From: Thermoguttaceae bacterium
GTDB taxonomy: Bacteria > Planctomycetota > Planctomycetia > Pirellulales > Thermoguttaceae
Length of the DNA stretch: 61,541 nucleotides
NCBI GenBank assembly: GCA_017937485.1
Contig: JAGBDN010000103.1
Span: forward strand, 1-61,541
Reading direction: 5' to 3'
Positions 9,607-17,957 of this stretch are shown piece after piece; position 1 is the first letter of the stretch, and each line of letters opens with the position of its first letter. The position numbers were made by a program, and so were the translations under genes. The notes under the pieces were generated by a model. It worked only from the letters and a program-made list of their open reading frames with translations, made no database searches and was not told the DNA's origin.

Positions 9607-10368
9607 TCAAACGCCGTCGATTTCCGCCTGTTTCGGCTTCGAGAAGTAAAGAAGCGACCGTTTCGGGCCCGGCAACACGCTCGACTCGCCGACGTAAGGC
9701 GCGCCGGACTCGGCCCAAGCCTCCGCTTCGTCGGTCAAACCGTTCAAAATCGCCTCGATTCGGCGCCGGTAATGTTCGACGCCGTCGCGGTCGAGGTCGG
9801 CCGGAACCCAAATATCGCCGCTCGGAATGCAGCGCGCCCGCGAACCGGGTCGAGGAATCGCGAAACGATCCCAACTCTTGAAGCGGAACGGACGGTCGTA
9901 CCCGACGCCCATCGCGACGATCGGAATTTGCAGTTTCGACGCAAGATAAACGCACCCGGGCGCCAAGACGCGACGCGGGCCCCGCGGCCCGTCCGGAGTA
10001 ATCGTCAGGTGTCGTTTTTCGCTCCGTTCCTTGCGCATCATCTCGCGAAGCGCTTGGACGCCGCCGCGATTCGTCGAGCCGCGAACGCAGTCGAAACCGA
10101 GCAAATTCGCGATCTGCTCCAACACGTCGGCGTCCGCGTGTTTGCTCGCGAGCATCGCCAAACGGCAATGTTTCCGCAAATAGATGAAATACTGAATATA
10201 TTCGTGCCAGAAAATATATATTCGACGCTTTCCGTCGTTTTCGTAAGCGGGATCGATAATCGGGTCGTAATACGCGACGCGGTAATCGAGCGTCGGCATC
10301 AACGAGTGAACGCCGAGCGAAACCAAAGAGCCCGCCGCTCGAACCAACGTTTTGCTTCGAATTTTCAT
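9607..10368 (-). CDS. DUF374 lysophospholipid/lipid A-type acyltransferase
   Basis: The 253-residue protein belongs to the DUF374 branch of the lysophospholipid acyltransferase superfamily. Visible signatures are IYIFWHEY near residue 53 (position of the HX4D catalytic block), SKHADADVLEQIANLLG, RGSTNRGG, and the strongly conserved TPDGPRGPRR near residue 146, then ASKLQIPIVAMGVGY. Members are inner-membrane-associated and transfer acyl chains to lipid A precursors or lysophospholipids. The N-terminal segment is hydrophobic and could anchor the protein. Given LptD and an LptF/G permease in the same window, a lipid A role is plausible but inferred. No terminator is seen downstream. Confidence 0.85.
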   Translation of the reverse strand: MKIRSKTLVRAAGSLVSLGVHSLMPTLDYRVAYYDPIIDPAYENDGKRRIYIFWHEYIQYFIYLRKHCRLAMLASKHADADVLEQIANLLGFDCVRGSTNRGGVQALREMMRKERSEKRHLTITPDGPRGPRRVLAPGCVYLASKLQIPIVAMGVGYDRPFRFKSWDRFAIPRPGSRARCIPSGDIWVPADLDRDGVEHYRRRIEAILNGLTDEAEAWAESGAPYVGESSVLPGPKRSLLYFSKPKQAEIDGV

Positions 10369-10407
10369 CGGTTGGGAGTCGTTTCCAATCGTCGACGTTT
10401 AAAATGA

Positions 10408-10447
10408 AAAAAGCCGACGCAACGTTAAAAAATAACGGTTGCGTCGG
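10408..10447 (-). terminator. Intrinsic terminator for the 292-aa membrane protein gene
   Basis: A near-perfect stem (CCGACGCAAC at 10414-10423 pairing with 10438-10447, extended by AA/TT pairs) is followed on the minus strand by a U-tract (CTTTTTTC). It lies about 115 nt past the stop of the gene ending at 10563 and upstream of the DUF374 gene start. It insulates the acyltransferase gene from upstream transcription. Confidence 0.85.
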
Positions 10448-10562
10448 TTTTGCCAATAAATTTCAAGACTCGCCTAAAAGGTCGGCGACGTTTTCAGCGT
10501 CCTACGTCGTCTTTTTCCAATCGGTCGCTTTACCGTCGCCGGTCTCGCGCCGCGCCGGTTCC

Positions 10563-11441
10563 TTAACGAGCGCCGACGACGAAATCTTCCTCCGGTTCGC
10601 TCAACGCCGCCTTAGGATTCGTCGCGGAAGACGGGGCGAAATCGAAATTTTCTTCGTTCAATCCGGGCCCGTTCGTCGGCGCCGTCGGCTCGACGATCGG
10701 TTCGAACGCTTCCTCGTCGTCGAACGAAGTCGACGCGTTCGAGTTCGACAGGAAAGCGAAGTCCTCGAACGTCGGGTCGAAACGCTCGCCGTCGGCGGAA
10801 AAGAGCAACTCGTCGAAGTCGGCGGCAACGGCGTTCGGCGAACGCAAACGAGCGTTGCGCGCCAAATCCGCCTTCAAACGGTCGCGATAACGGTAATCGA
10901 CGTAAATAAAACCGCCGAGCGCCGCGAGCGCGAACGAAAGCGCGAAAAAGAGAATTTGATCGCCGGCTTCCTTCTTCGGCGGCTCCGGTTCGGCCGGAGG
11001 CGCGAGCGGCGTCGTTTCGGCGAACGGGTCGAGCCGACGAGGCGGTTCTTCTTTTTTCGGCGAATCTTGCGGCGTCGCGACGACTTCCTTCGTTTCCTCG
11101 ACGACCGGCTCCGGCGTCGGCGCGGAAAGTTCCAAAAAACCTTCCGGATACAAAAGTTCCTCGGAGCGTTTCGCCGGTTGCGGAGGGCGATTGCGCCGCG
11201 CCGCGTCGACGGCCGAAAAAACGGTCGGCGATTCCAAATCGAGCGACGGAACAAAGAGCGCGCGGCTTTCATACGCCGCGGAAACGCCGTCGCTCGCCGA
11301 CGCTCGGACGCCCGCCCCCGACGCGTCGAAACCGACGCTCCCCAAGGAAGCGATCGCCGCGCCGACGCAACAGCGGACGAACGCCGTTGAAAAACGTCGC
11401 CCCCAAGAGCGTCGATCGTTCGTCAAGAACGCGCTTGCCAT
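10563..11441 (-). CDS. Hypothetical exported single-pass membrane protein
   Basis: Family not recognised. The frame is open further upstream, but the likely start is ATG 11441 (MASAFLTNDRRSWGRRF...), because upstream codons run into the RNase P RNA gene. This gives 292 residues. An N-terminal basic segment followed by AFVRCCVGAAIASLGS looks like a signal sequence. Residues about 90-165 form a Pro/Glu/Lys-rich linker (EEPPRR, PPAEPEPPKK). A membrane segment near 175-195 (ILFFALSFALAALGGFIYV) ends in a basic stop (DYRYRDRLKADL). The C-terminal ~90 residues are acidic and rich in Phe and Asp, and probably cytoplasmic. The proline linker spanning an envelope layer with a transmembrane helix is reminiscent of envelope-anchored adaptors, but no function can be assigned. 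A strong terminator follows. Confidence 0.7.
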   Translation of the reverse strand: MASAFLTNDRRSWGRRFSTAFVRCCVGAAIASLGSVGFDASGAGVRASASDGVSAAYESRALFVPSLDLESPTVFSAVDAARRNRPPQPAKRSEELLYPEGFLELSAPTPEPVVEETKEVVATPQDSPKKEEPPRRLDPFAETTPLAPPAEPEPPKKEAGDQILFFALSFALAALGGFIYVDYRYRDRLKADLARNARLRSPNAVAADFDELLFSADGERFDPTFEDFAFLSNSNASTSFDDEEAFEPIVEPTAPTNGPGLNEENFDFAPSSATNPKAALSEPEEDFVVGAR

Positions 11442-11664
11442 CGTTTTTATTCGTTTCGTTGAAGGATCAAAATCGCCGCGAACGACGCGAAAAATCGTCG
11501 CCGCGAACCTAAAGCGCCTTCTATTATACCGCGAAATTCCGTTCGTTTCAAGAAATAAATCGCAATAAACGCGAAATTTCCCAACGTCGCGTCCCCAACC
11601 GACGACAAAACTCCGACGATCGTTTTTTACGGAACGCCGACGTTTCGTCGAAAAAGAAAAAAAG

Positions 11665-12058
11665 AGGAGTCGAACATAAGCCGGATTCTGTCCTCCCGAA
11701 AGAGGGACGGTCATTTATCTTGACGGATTCGTCGCCGAACCGTTCTTCGCGGTTTACCCGCGCCTTGAGGACGGATCGCCCCCCGCTCGACTCGAAAGTC
11801 GAGCGCGACGCTGTTTAACCTTGCTCCCGATGGGGCTTGCCTGGCCGGCCGGTTGCCCGAGCCGCCGGTGAGCTCTTACCTCGCCGTTTCACCCTTACCG
11901 ACGACGGCCGAAACCGTCGCAGGCGGTTTGCTTTCTGTTGCGCTATTCCCTGATCTCGCGATCGGCGGGCGTTACCCGCCATCGTATCCTGCGGAGTCCG
12001 GACTTTCCTCGAAAGAACGCCTTGCGACGCTCTCTCCGCGACCGTCCGTTCGGCTCCT
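11665..12058 (-). ncRNA. rnpB: RNase P RNA (bacterial type A)
   Basis: This is the catalytic RNA of RNase P, which cleaves 5' leaders from pre-tRNAs. On the minus strand the 5' P4 block GAGGAAAGTCCGGACTCC, the internal ACAGAAAGCAAACCGCC and the 3' block ACAGAATCCGGCTTATG are all present in order. The ends pair as P1: AGGAGcCGAAC at the 5' end with GTTCGaCTCCT at the 3' end, which defines the roughly 394-nt span. A pyrimidine/U-rich run (CTTTTTTTCTTTTTC, 11664-11650) follows as terminator. A strong promoter lies about 70 nt upstream (12133-12160), implying a processed 5' leader. Confidence 0.95.
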
Positions 12059-12132
12059 CTTTTTTTCTTTTTCCAAACGAAACGCGGAAAAAACGCCGGT
12101 CGCCAAACCCGACGCTTCCGCCTTCGCTATTA

Positions 12133-12160
12133 ATTATAACCTCGAACGCGTTCTTTTCAA
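12133..12160 (-). promoter_or_regulatory. Sigma70-type promoter for rnpB
   Basis: On the minus strand, TTGAAA (12160-12155) and TATAAT (12138-12133) are separated by 16 bp. Transcription would start near 12126, giving a leader of about 68 nt ahead of mature RNase P RNA. Confidence 0.75.
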
Positions 12161-12415
12161 CGCCGCGCGCTCGATTTTTTCCATTTTCTCGCCGACTCGC
12201 GTCGATTTTCTCGGCGCCGCGTCCGCCCAAGCAAGCGACGCCGACGACGCAAAATAGCGAAAACGCGTCGACTAGGCAAACAACGCGACAAAAGCCCAAC
12301 CGCTCGAACGGCCCCAAAAGGCCAGACAATCAAGAAAGCCAAAAAGCCCAAACAGAAAAACGGCCAAAAAGAAAAAAGTCGACTCCGCCCCGTCCCCCGA
12401 AAAAAGCAAGAAACG

Positions 12416-12450
12416 CAAAAAAACGAACGCGTTCGTTTGAACGCGTTCGT
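12416..12450 (-). terminator. Intrinsic terminator for the Cys-rich protein gene
   Basis: A perfect 11-bp stem (12423-12433 with 12440-12450, six-base loop) is followed on the minus strand by a run of Ts (12422-12416). It sits about 137 nt past the stop at 12587. The rest of 12161-12586 shows no recognised gene. Confidence 0.85.
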
Positions 12451-12586
12451 CTTTTAAGTTCGTTTCGGAAGTCGGGCGGCGCCGTTAAGCGCGTTCCCGT
12501 CGATCCGACGGTTCAAATCGTCGCGACCGTTTTAGTCGCGTTGGTCGACCGAACCGTCAAATCTTGCTTCCGTTCCGTTCGTCCGC

Positions 12587-13192
12587 TCAGTTGCAGGACG
12601 GGACGGCCGGCATGCACGGAGCCGGAGCCGGAGCGGTTTCGACCGGGCCGCAGGTCGAGCAAGAGCCGAGTTCGCCGGCGCCGCAAGCGCACGGAACGCC
12701 GCAGACGTAAGCCGGTTTGAAGAAGCCGGCGTCGCTGGTCGGGGTGGTGATCGTCGCGAGGGTGTCGAAGACGCCGTGGACGATTTTGCAAACGCCGTTG
12801 ACCGGACGATGAACCGCGTTGTAGAGGCACGGTTTCAGGTACGGGAACATCGGGCCGCAAACCGGAGCCGGAGCGCAAATCGCCGGGCCGCAGGTCGCTT
12901 CCGGAACGTCGCATTTCGGCAGGTTGGCCGAAACGATCGGGCCGCAAACCGGAGCCGGAGCCGCGGCGCAGGACGGAGCGCATTCAACGACGGCGCACGG
13001 ACGGCACGCCAAGAGCGAGCGGAGCCCGCTGAAGAGTTCGCACGAAGCGCCGGTGCAGGACGCGCAGCAGGACGCGCAGGAGACGTCCGGGCCGGCGGCC
13101 GCGGCGCACGGAGCGCAGTCTTGCGCGGAAGCGGTCGAAACCGCGCACGCGGAAATCAAAGCGAAGCAAAACGCCATCAAACGATTTTTCAT
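12587..13192 (-). CDS. Cysteine-rich secreted protein
   Basis: Family not recognised. The 201-residue protein has a clear signal peptide (MKNRLMAFCFALISACAVSTASAQ). Its mature part holds 25 cysteines in about 177 residues, many in pairs such as CAPC, CASCCASC, CRPC, CAC and CSTC. Two imperfect units carry APAPVCGP, and a non-Cys core near residues 115-155 reads PVNGVCKIVHGVFDTLATI. The density of paired cysteines suggests a disulfide-stabilised extracellular or surface protein, or possibly metal binding; neither is shown. Start ATG 13192 is preceded by an excellent ribosome-binding site (AAAAAAGGAG, 8 nt before the ATG), and the gene ends with a strong terminator, so it is probably a well-expressed single-gene unit. 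Confidence 0.8.
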   Translation of the reverse strand: MKNRLMAFCFALISACAVSTASAQDCAPCAAAAGPDVSCASCCASCTGASCELFSGLRSLLACRPCAVVECAPSCAAAPAPVCGPIVSANLPKCDVPEATCGPAICAPAPVCGPMFPYLKPCLYNAVHRPVNGVCKIVHGVFDTLATITTPTSDAGFFKPAYVCGVPCACGAGELGSCSTCGPVETAPAPAPCMPAVPSCN

Positions 13193-14543
13193 AGGTAAAC
13201 TCCTTTTTTAACCTGAAATGTCGAACCGTCGCGAAATTTGCCGCCGCCTCCCGCCAATCCCTTGAGAGGCGATTATGAACGGCTTCGGCTTCGACGCGCT
13301 TTCTCCGACGCGACCTTTGAGGAAGCGTCGCGTTCGAAAGAACGCCGTCGGCGCGCGTCGATTTTGAACACGATTCAAAACTCCGCGGCAAACGTCGTCT
13401 CGCGACTTTTCAACGTTTCGTTTTTTTGCGGTTCGTCTTGCGGACGAAACGCGTTGAGCGCAATTCGATTCGGAACGAACTTGGATTTCAACGCTCGACG
13501 CCCGTCTTAAAACGGAAACGCGGTCGGAAATTTGTTCGCCCTTTTCGAGGACGGTAGTAGTATCGGAAAAGTCTCGAAGCGGGCTTCAGGAAAATCGCCA
13601 ATTTTTTTAAAATCCGTTTTGAACCTTAAAAACGCGCTTTTTCCGACGTTTTTCCCCTCTTGTTTTCGCGTTACAAATATTAAAACTAATATTATTGTTA
13701 AAGTTTAACAAATCGTTCGATTCTCCGCTTCGCTTCGCCGCGCCGCCGCCCGTTTTGAACGTCGAAAGCGCGTCCGAACGCCGACGTTTTTTCGAGTTTT
13801 TCGCCCGCTTTTTTCCTCGTTTCGCCATTAATATATTAATAGACCGCGCGACGAAGCGTTTTCGTTCCCGCCCTCTCCTTTCTACTTCGCCGTTAAGGCG
13901 CGTTCCTCGCTCTCTCGACGGCGCGGCGTTTCGACCGTTTCGACCGCGCTAAAGCGTCTAAAGCGTTCTTTCGGCGTCGTCGTTACTCTTTGCCTAACGA
14001 TTTCGTTCGTCCGAAAATTTCCGCCGTTTCTTTAAAATTTCGCCAAACGCCTAAGCGCGGTCGGAGAAAAAGCACGATTTAGGAAGCGGAAAAACCTCCG
14101 TCCGCGCCCAAGGTCGGGCCGAGACGGCGCGCCGCGTTCGCTTGTCGGACGCAAAACGCGAAAAATTGGTTTCTCCGAGACAACCGTTAAAATCGCGACG
14201 TATCCTTTGCCGACCGCCGAGAAACGTTCAGGTTCGACGCGCGCCGGAACGGATTTTACGCGTTTTGTCGATTTTAACGTCAAATTTCATGGAAGCGGTT
14301 TGCGACGACCGGCGCCCGAAACGGGTTTCGTTCGTCGCCGACGCGTCGACGTTGTTCGTCGCGTCGAAAAGCGCGAGAAAGTTTTTTCTCCAACCGGCAG
14401 CTTCGCCAGGAGGGCGACTGAAAAGGAGTTCCATTTCGATTTTCGGGAAACGTCGGAATCGACGCGCAAGCGCCGACGTTTGGGCAGGACGCCTCTTTCG
14501 AAAGTCGACCAAACCGACGGTCTTCGGGCCGCTTGGTACAGAC
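13193..14543. other. 1.35-kb region without a recognised gene
   Basis: Short frames here lack recognisable motifs and plausible starts. A conspicuous AT-rich stretch lies at 13670-13710 and an AT palindrome at 13825-13842. At 13540-13600 a hairpin (TTCGAGGAC with GTCTCGAA) is followed by a short T-run near 13600, which may be a small RNA or terminator. The last 400 nt form the leader of the S41 protease gene. Confidence 0.4.
13825..13842 (+). repeat. Oriented AT-palindrome element (copy 1)
   Basis: CCATTAATATATTAATAG is one of a set of similar AT-rich palindromes, all found with the same flank orientation in this window (others at 16875, 21191, 28212, 51014, 56048). Confidence 0.5.
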
Positions 14544-16574
14544 ATGCAAAAATTCCTCCAACTTTTAACGGTCGCCGTCGCCGCCGCGAGCGCGTTTTGC
14601 GTTCCTTCGACGACGAGCGCCGATTCGGGTTCGCGTTCGCGCGGGCCCTTGCCGACGTCCTCGACGTTCGCCTCGGATTCGTCTCCGACGATTCCTCCGA
14701 CGAGCCGGTCGCGTTATTCGCCGTTTTACGAACCGTCGGCCGACGCGCTTTCGGCGCCGACGCCCCTTCGTTCGCTCGACGATTTGCTCGACCGCAAACG
14801 AACGCTCGACGCCGAAACGGAAACGCGCCGCGCTCTCCCGTTGAACGACGGCGCCCGCGAAGCCGCCCTCGCCGAAGGGGACGCGCTCCTCGCCGAAGAG
14901 CGTTGGGCCGACGCGAAAAAACGGTTCGAAAAGGGGTTGCGCTCCTTCCCGAACGACGAAACGCTTCGAGAACGCTTCGCGCTCGCCCGTCGACGCGGCG
15001 AACTCGAATTGCGTTACCAAGACGCGACGTTCGTCGAGTTGACCGACGGCGCGAACCTCGACGACGTTCTCGCCGTCTTCGACGAAACGACGCTCAACAT
15101 CGACAATTATCACGTCGACCGTCCGACGCCCGCGACGCTCTTCGCGTTCGGGTTCGCCGGACTCGTCGAAGCGTTCGCGCACAAGCCGTTTTACGAGCAA
15201 AACGGTCTCCCGTTCGAGCGGAGCGAACGCGCCGAAGCGTTGTTGGCGCGAGTCGGCGACGCGTCGAAGCGTTGGCGGCTCGAAACGGACGCCGACTTGA
15301 AAAGCGCCGTCCTTTGGTTGGCCAAGCGACTCCGCGAGGAAACCGGCGTTCGCGAAACCGCGACGATTTCCGAGTTCCTTTGCGCCGCCGTTTGTTCGCT
15401 CGACGCGTATTCGGCGCACCTGACCCCGGTGCAGGTCGAGGACGTTTTCTCGATGATCGACGGACGGTTCGTCGGAATCGGCGTCGAGTTGAAAACGGAC
15501 GACCCGGCTCGAGTCGTTCGCGTCGTTCCGAACAGTCCGGCGAGCGAAAGCGGCGTCGAAGCCGGGGACGAGATCGTCGCCGTCGACGAAGAGTCGACCG
15601 ACGGCCTCACCGGCGCGGAAATCGGCGCCCTCCTGCAGGGCGAAGTCGGCCAACGAGCGACGCTGACCCTTCGTTCGCCGGTCGACGGAACGCTCCGCCG
15701 CGTCGTCGCGATTCGCCGTCAAATCGACGTTCCGAGCGTCGAAGACGTTCGTCTCCTCGACGCGCCGGGCCGAATCGGTTATTTCCGCGTCGTTTGTTTC
15801 CAAAAAACGACGGCGACCGAAATGATCGCGGCGATCGACGAACTTTCGCGCCTCCATATGGAGTCGCTCGTCGTCGACTTGCGCCAAAATCCGGGCGGAC
15901 TCCTGCAGGAAGCGATCGACGTTTCCGACCTGTTCCTCGACTCCGGCACGATCGTTCAAACGCGCGGTCGGAGCGGCGACCGTTCCTACTCGGCGACTCG
16001 AACGAGTTTTTGTTCGACGCCGTTGGTGTTGCTCGTCGACGAAAACAGCGCGAGCGCGTCGGAAATTTTCGCCGGCGCGATGAAGGAAAACGGACGCGCC
16101 GTCGTCGTCGGAACGCAAAGTTACGGCAAAGGCACCGTTCAAGCGATCGTTCAGCTTTCCTGTCCGACGCAAACGGCGAAACCGATCGCGGGCTTGCGTT
16201 TGACGACCGAAAAATTTTACTCGCCGAACGGGTTCGCTTACGGCGGCGTCGGCGTCCTCCCGCACGTTCGCGTCGAGCTTCCGGAATCCTCGGAAAACGC
16301 CGCGACGTTCGCCGCGACGAACCCGACGTACTCGAACGCCGCCTTGACCGACGCCGCGCTCGTCGAGTCGAAAACCGATTTTGCGGAATCTAACGATTCC
16401 AACGAAGTCGACGCCGACCCGTTCCTCGCCGCCGCCGTTCGAGAAGCGAATCGTTTGTCGACGCGCCGCCAAAGTTCGCGTTTCTCGACGCGTTCTCAAG
16501 CCGCCGAGTCTTTGACGACCGCGCCGCCTCGTCGCGCCGCGCCTCGTTTCGTCGGCGTCTCGACGGAACGTTAA
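14544..16574 (+). CDS. S41 family C-terminal processing peptidase with PDZ domain
   Basis: The start is ATG 14544, which gives a signal peptide (MQKFLQLLTVAVAAASAFC) and 676 residues; the frame is open further upstream but without a plausible start. Residues about 75-135 are helical and TPR-like, 300-385 are a PDZ domain (GIGVELKTDD, VVPNSPASESGVEAGDEIV), and 405-560 are the S41 protease core with LRQNPGGLL, ENSASASEIFAG and YGKGTVQ. By comparison with Tsp/CtpA, Ser504 and Lys529 are the catalytic dyad (spacing 25, as in the family). The C-terminal ~80 residues are low-complexity. The protein should act in the periplasm, trimming or degrading envelope proteins. A good terminator follows at 16623. 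Confidence 0.9.
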   Translation: MQKFLQLLTVAVAAASAFCVPSTTSADSGSRSRGPLPTSSTFASDSSPTIPPTSRSRYSPFYEPSADALSAPTPLRSLDDLLDRKRTLDAETETRRALPLNDGAREAALAEGDALLAEERWADAKKRFEKGLRSFPNDETLRERFALARRRGELELRYQDATFVELTDGANLDDVLAVFDETTLNIDNYHVDRPTPATLFAFGFAGLVEAFAHKPFYEQNGLPFERSERAEALLARVGDASKRWRLETDADLKSAVLWLAKRLREETGVRETATISEFLCAAVCSLDAYSAHLTPVQVEDVFSMIDGRFVGIGVELKTDDPARVVRVVPNSPASESGVEAGDEIVAVDEESTDGLTGAEIGALLQGEVGQRATLTLRSPVDGTLRRVVAIRRQIDVPSVEDVRLLDAPGRIGYFRVVCFQKTTATEMIAAIDELSRLHMESLVVDLRQNPGGLLQEAIDVSDLFLDSGTIVQTRGRSGDRSYSATRTSFCSTPLVLLVDENSASASEIFAGAMKENGRAVVVGTQSYGKGTVQAIVQLSCPTQTAKPIAGLRLTTEKFYSPNGFAYGGVGVLPHVRVELPESSENAATFAATNPTYSNAALTDAALVESKTDFAESNDSNEVDADPFLAAAVREANRLSTRRQSSRFSTRSQAAESLTTAPPRRAAPRFVGVSTER

Positions 16575-16622
16575 TCTTAACGGCCGATACTCGCCGGTTC
16601 GACGCGATCGTCGAACGCGTTC

Positions 16623-16665
16623 GCGCCGCCGACTCCGATTCGTCGAAGTCGGCGGCGCGGCGTTT
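16623..16665 (+). terminator. Intrinsic terminator after the S41 protease gene
   Basis: A perfect 12-bp stem, GCGCCGCCGACT (16623-16634) pairing with 16647-16658, lies about 50 nt past the stop and is followed by a short T-containing run. The remaining stretch to 16955 shows only an AT palindrome and the CDF gene leader. Confidence 0.7.
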
Positions 16666-16874
16666 CTTGCCCGTTCTACCGCAAGCGCCCAATTTCTCAT
16701 TCTTCGCCGCAAAAAAAGCGACAAAAAAAGAAAAAAGCGCGCAACCCGCAAAAACGCTCTTGACCTTGCCGCCCGCTCTTCTAAAATAATAAAGACGAGT
16801 TCCCTTTTCGCAACGTAAGGAACGCCGTTTCTTACCGCTCGTTTTCCCGAACGAAACGCCGTTTGTTTTCGTTT

Positions 16875-16892
16875 TTGTCAATATTATTAATG
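16875..16892 (+). repeat. Oriented AT-palindrome element (copy 2)
   Basis: TTGTCAATATTATTAATG, about 65 nt upstream of the CDF transporter start. It belongs to the same family as the element at 13825. Confidence 0.5.
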
Positions 16893-16955
16893 CGCCGTCG
16901 TTCGACCGCCGTTTTTCCTTCGTTTCCCTTTTCCCGACCTTGTCGAGGCCGTTCG

Positions 16956-17900
16956 ATGAAGACGATCGCCCCCGCCGAAACCGACGAAAATTTGACGGCG
17001 ATTTCCCGCGTTACGATCGTCGGCGCTTTCCTCAACCTTGCGCTGACGGCCCTGAAGACCGGCGTCGGCGTTCTCGGCGGGTCGACCGCGCTCGTCGCCG
17101 ACGGTTTGCACAGTCTTTCCGATTTGGCGACCGACGCGATCGTTTTCGTCGGCGCTCGAATTTGGACGCGTCCGGCGGACGAAAGCCACCCGAACGGACA
17201 CGCGAAAATTGAATCGCTCGCGACGCTTTTTGTCGCGCTCGCCCTCGCGTTCGTCTCCGTCGAACTCCTCCGTTCCTCGGTTGCGAAAATCGGCGCGACG
17301 CTCGACGGCTCTTCCGAACCGCTCCGACGTTCGGCGCTCGTTTGCGCGCTCGGCGTCGCTCTTCTTTCGATCTTCTCGAAAGAGACGCTTTACCGCGCGA
17401 CCCTCGCGGTCGGACGGAAAACGCGCTCGTCGGCGGTCGTCGCGAACGCTTGGCACCATCGAAGCGACGCGCTCAGTTCGATTCCGACCGCGCTCGCGCT
17501 CGCCGGCGTCCTCGCGTTCGGCCCGAATTTCGCCTTCCTCGACCCGGTCGGCGCGATCGTCGTCGCGTTTATGATCCTCAAAACGGCGTTCGAAATCGCC
17601 CGACCGACCGTCGCGACCCTTTGCGACGCGGGCGCCGACGAACAAATCGTCGAAGCCGTTCGTAAAATCGCGCTGGAAAACGCCGCGATTCAGTTTCCGC
17701 ACAAAATCCGAACGCGCCCGCTCGGCGGCTCCCTTTACGCCGCGCACCTGCACGTTCGCGTCGATCCCGAAACGACCGTTCGCGACGCGCACCGCCTGTC
17801 GCACGAACTCGCCGCGGAGATTCGCGCTCGCGTTCCGGCGATCGTCGAAACGACGATTCACGTCGAACCGTTCGTCGAACGCCGCGACGCCCCCCGATAA
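16956..17900 (+). CDS. Cation diffusion facilitator family metal exporter
   Basis: The 314-residue protein exports divalent metals (Zn, Fe, Mn or Co) from the cytoplasm in exchange for protons. Start ATG 16956 (MKTIAPAETDENL) is preferred over an upstream in-frame ATG because the family begins shortly before the first helix. Metal-site residues are visible as ADGLHSLSDLATD (H52, D56) and the paired WHHRSDALSS in the fifth helix. Six hydrophobic helices span about residues 17-200. A cytoplasmic ferredoxin-like domain follows, with HLHVRVDP and HRLSHELAAEIR. Substrate cannot be read from the sequence. It precedes the LptF/G permease by 57 nt on the same strand and may be cotranscribed. Confidence 0.92.
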   Translation: MKTIAPAETDENLTAISRVTIVGAFLNLALTALKTGVGVLGGSTALVADGLHSLSDLATDAIVFVGARIWTRPADESHPNGHAKIESLATLFVALALAFVSVELLRSSVAKIGATLDGSSEPLRRSALVCALGVALLSIFSKETLYRATLAVGRKTRSSAVVANAWHHRSDALSSIPTALALAGVLAFGPNFAFLDPVGAIVVAFMILKTAFEIARPTVATLCDAGADEQIVEAVRKIALENAAIQFPHKIRTRPLGGSLYAAHLHVRVDPETTVRDAHRLSHELAAEIRARVPAIVETTIHVEPFVERRDAPR

Positions 17901-17957
17901 ATCTTTTCCCGACGCAGCTTTTTCCACAATTTAGCCCTTAACGAGCCAAAAATAACG

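Noticed and set aside
11442..11714. Upstream extension of the 292-aa membrane protein to 383 residues
   Set aside because: The extension would overlap the RNase P RNA 3' end and its terminator, and it lacks a signal peptide; ATG 11441 gives one.
14565..16751. 728-codon minus-strand frame opposite the S41 protease gene
   Set aside because: The plus strand shows signal peptide, PDZ and catalytic motifs; the minus frame is low-complexity Arg-rich.
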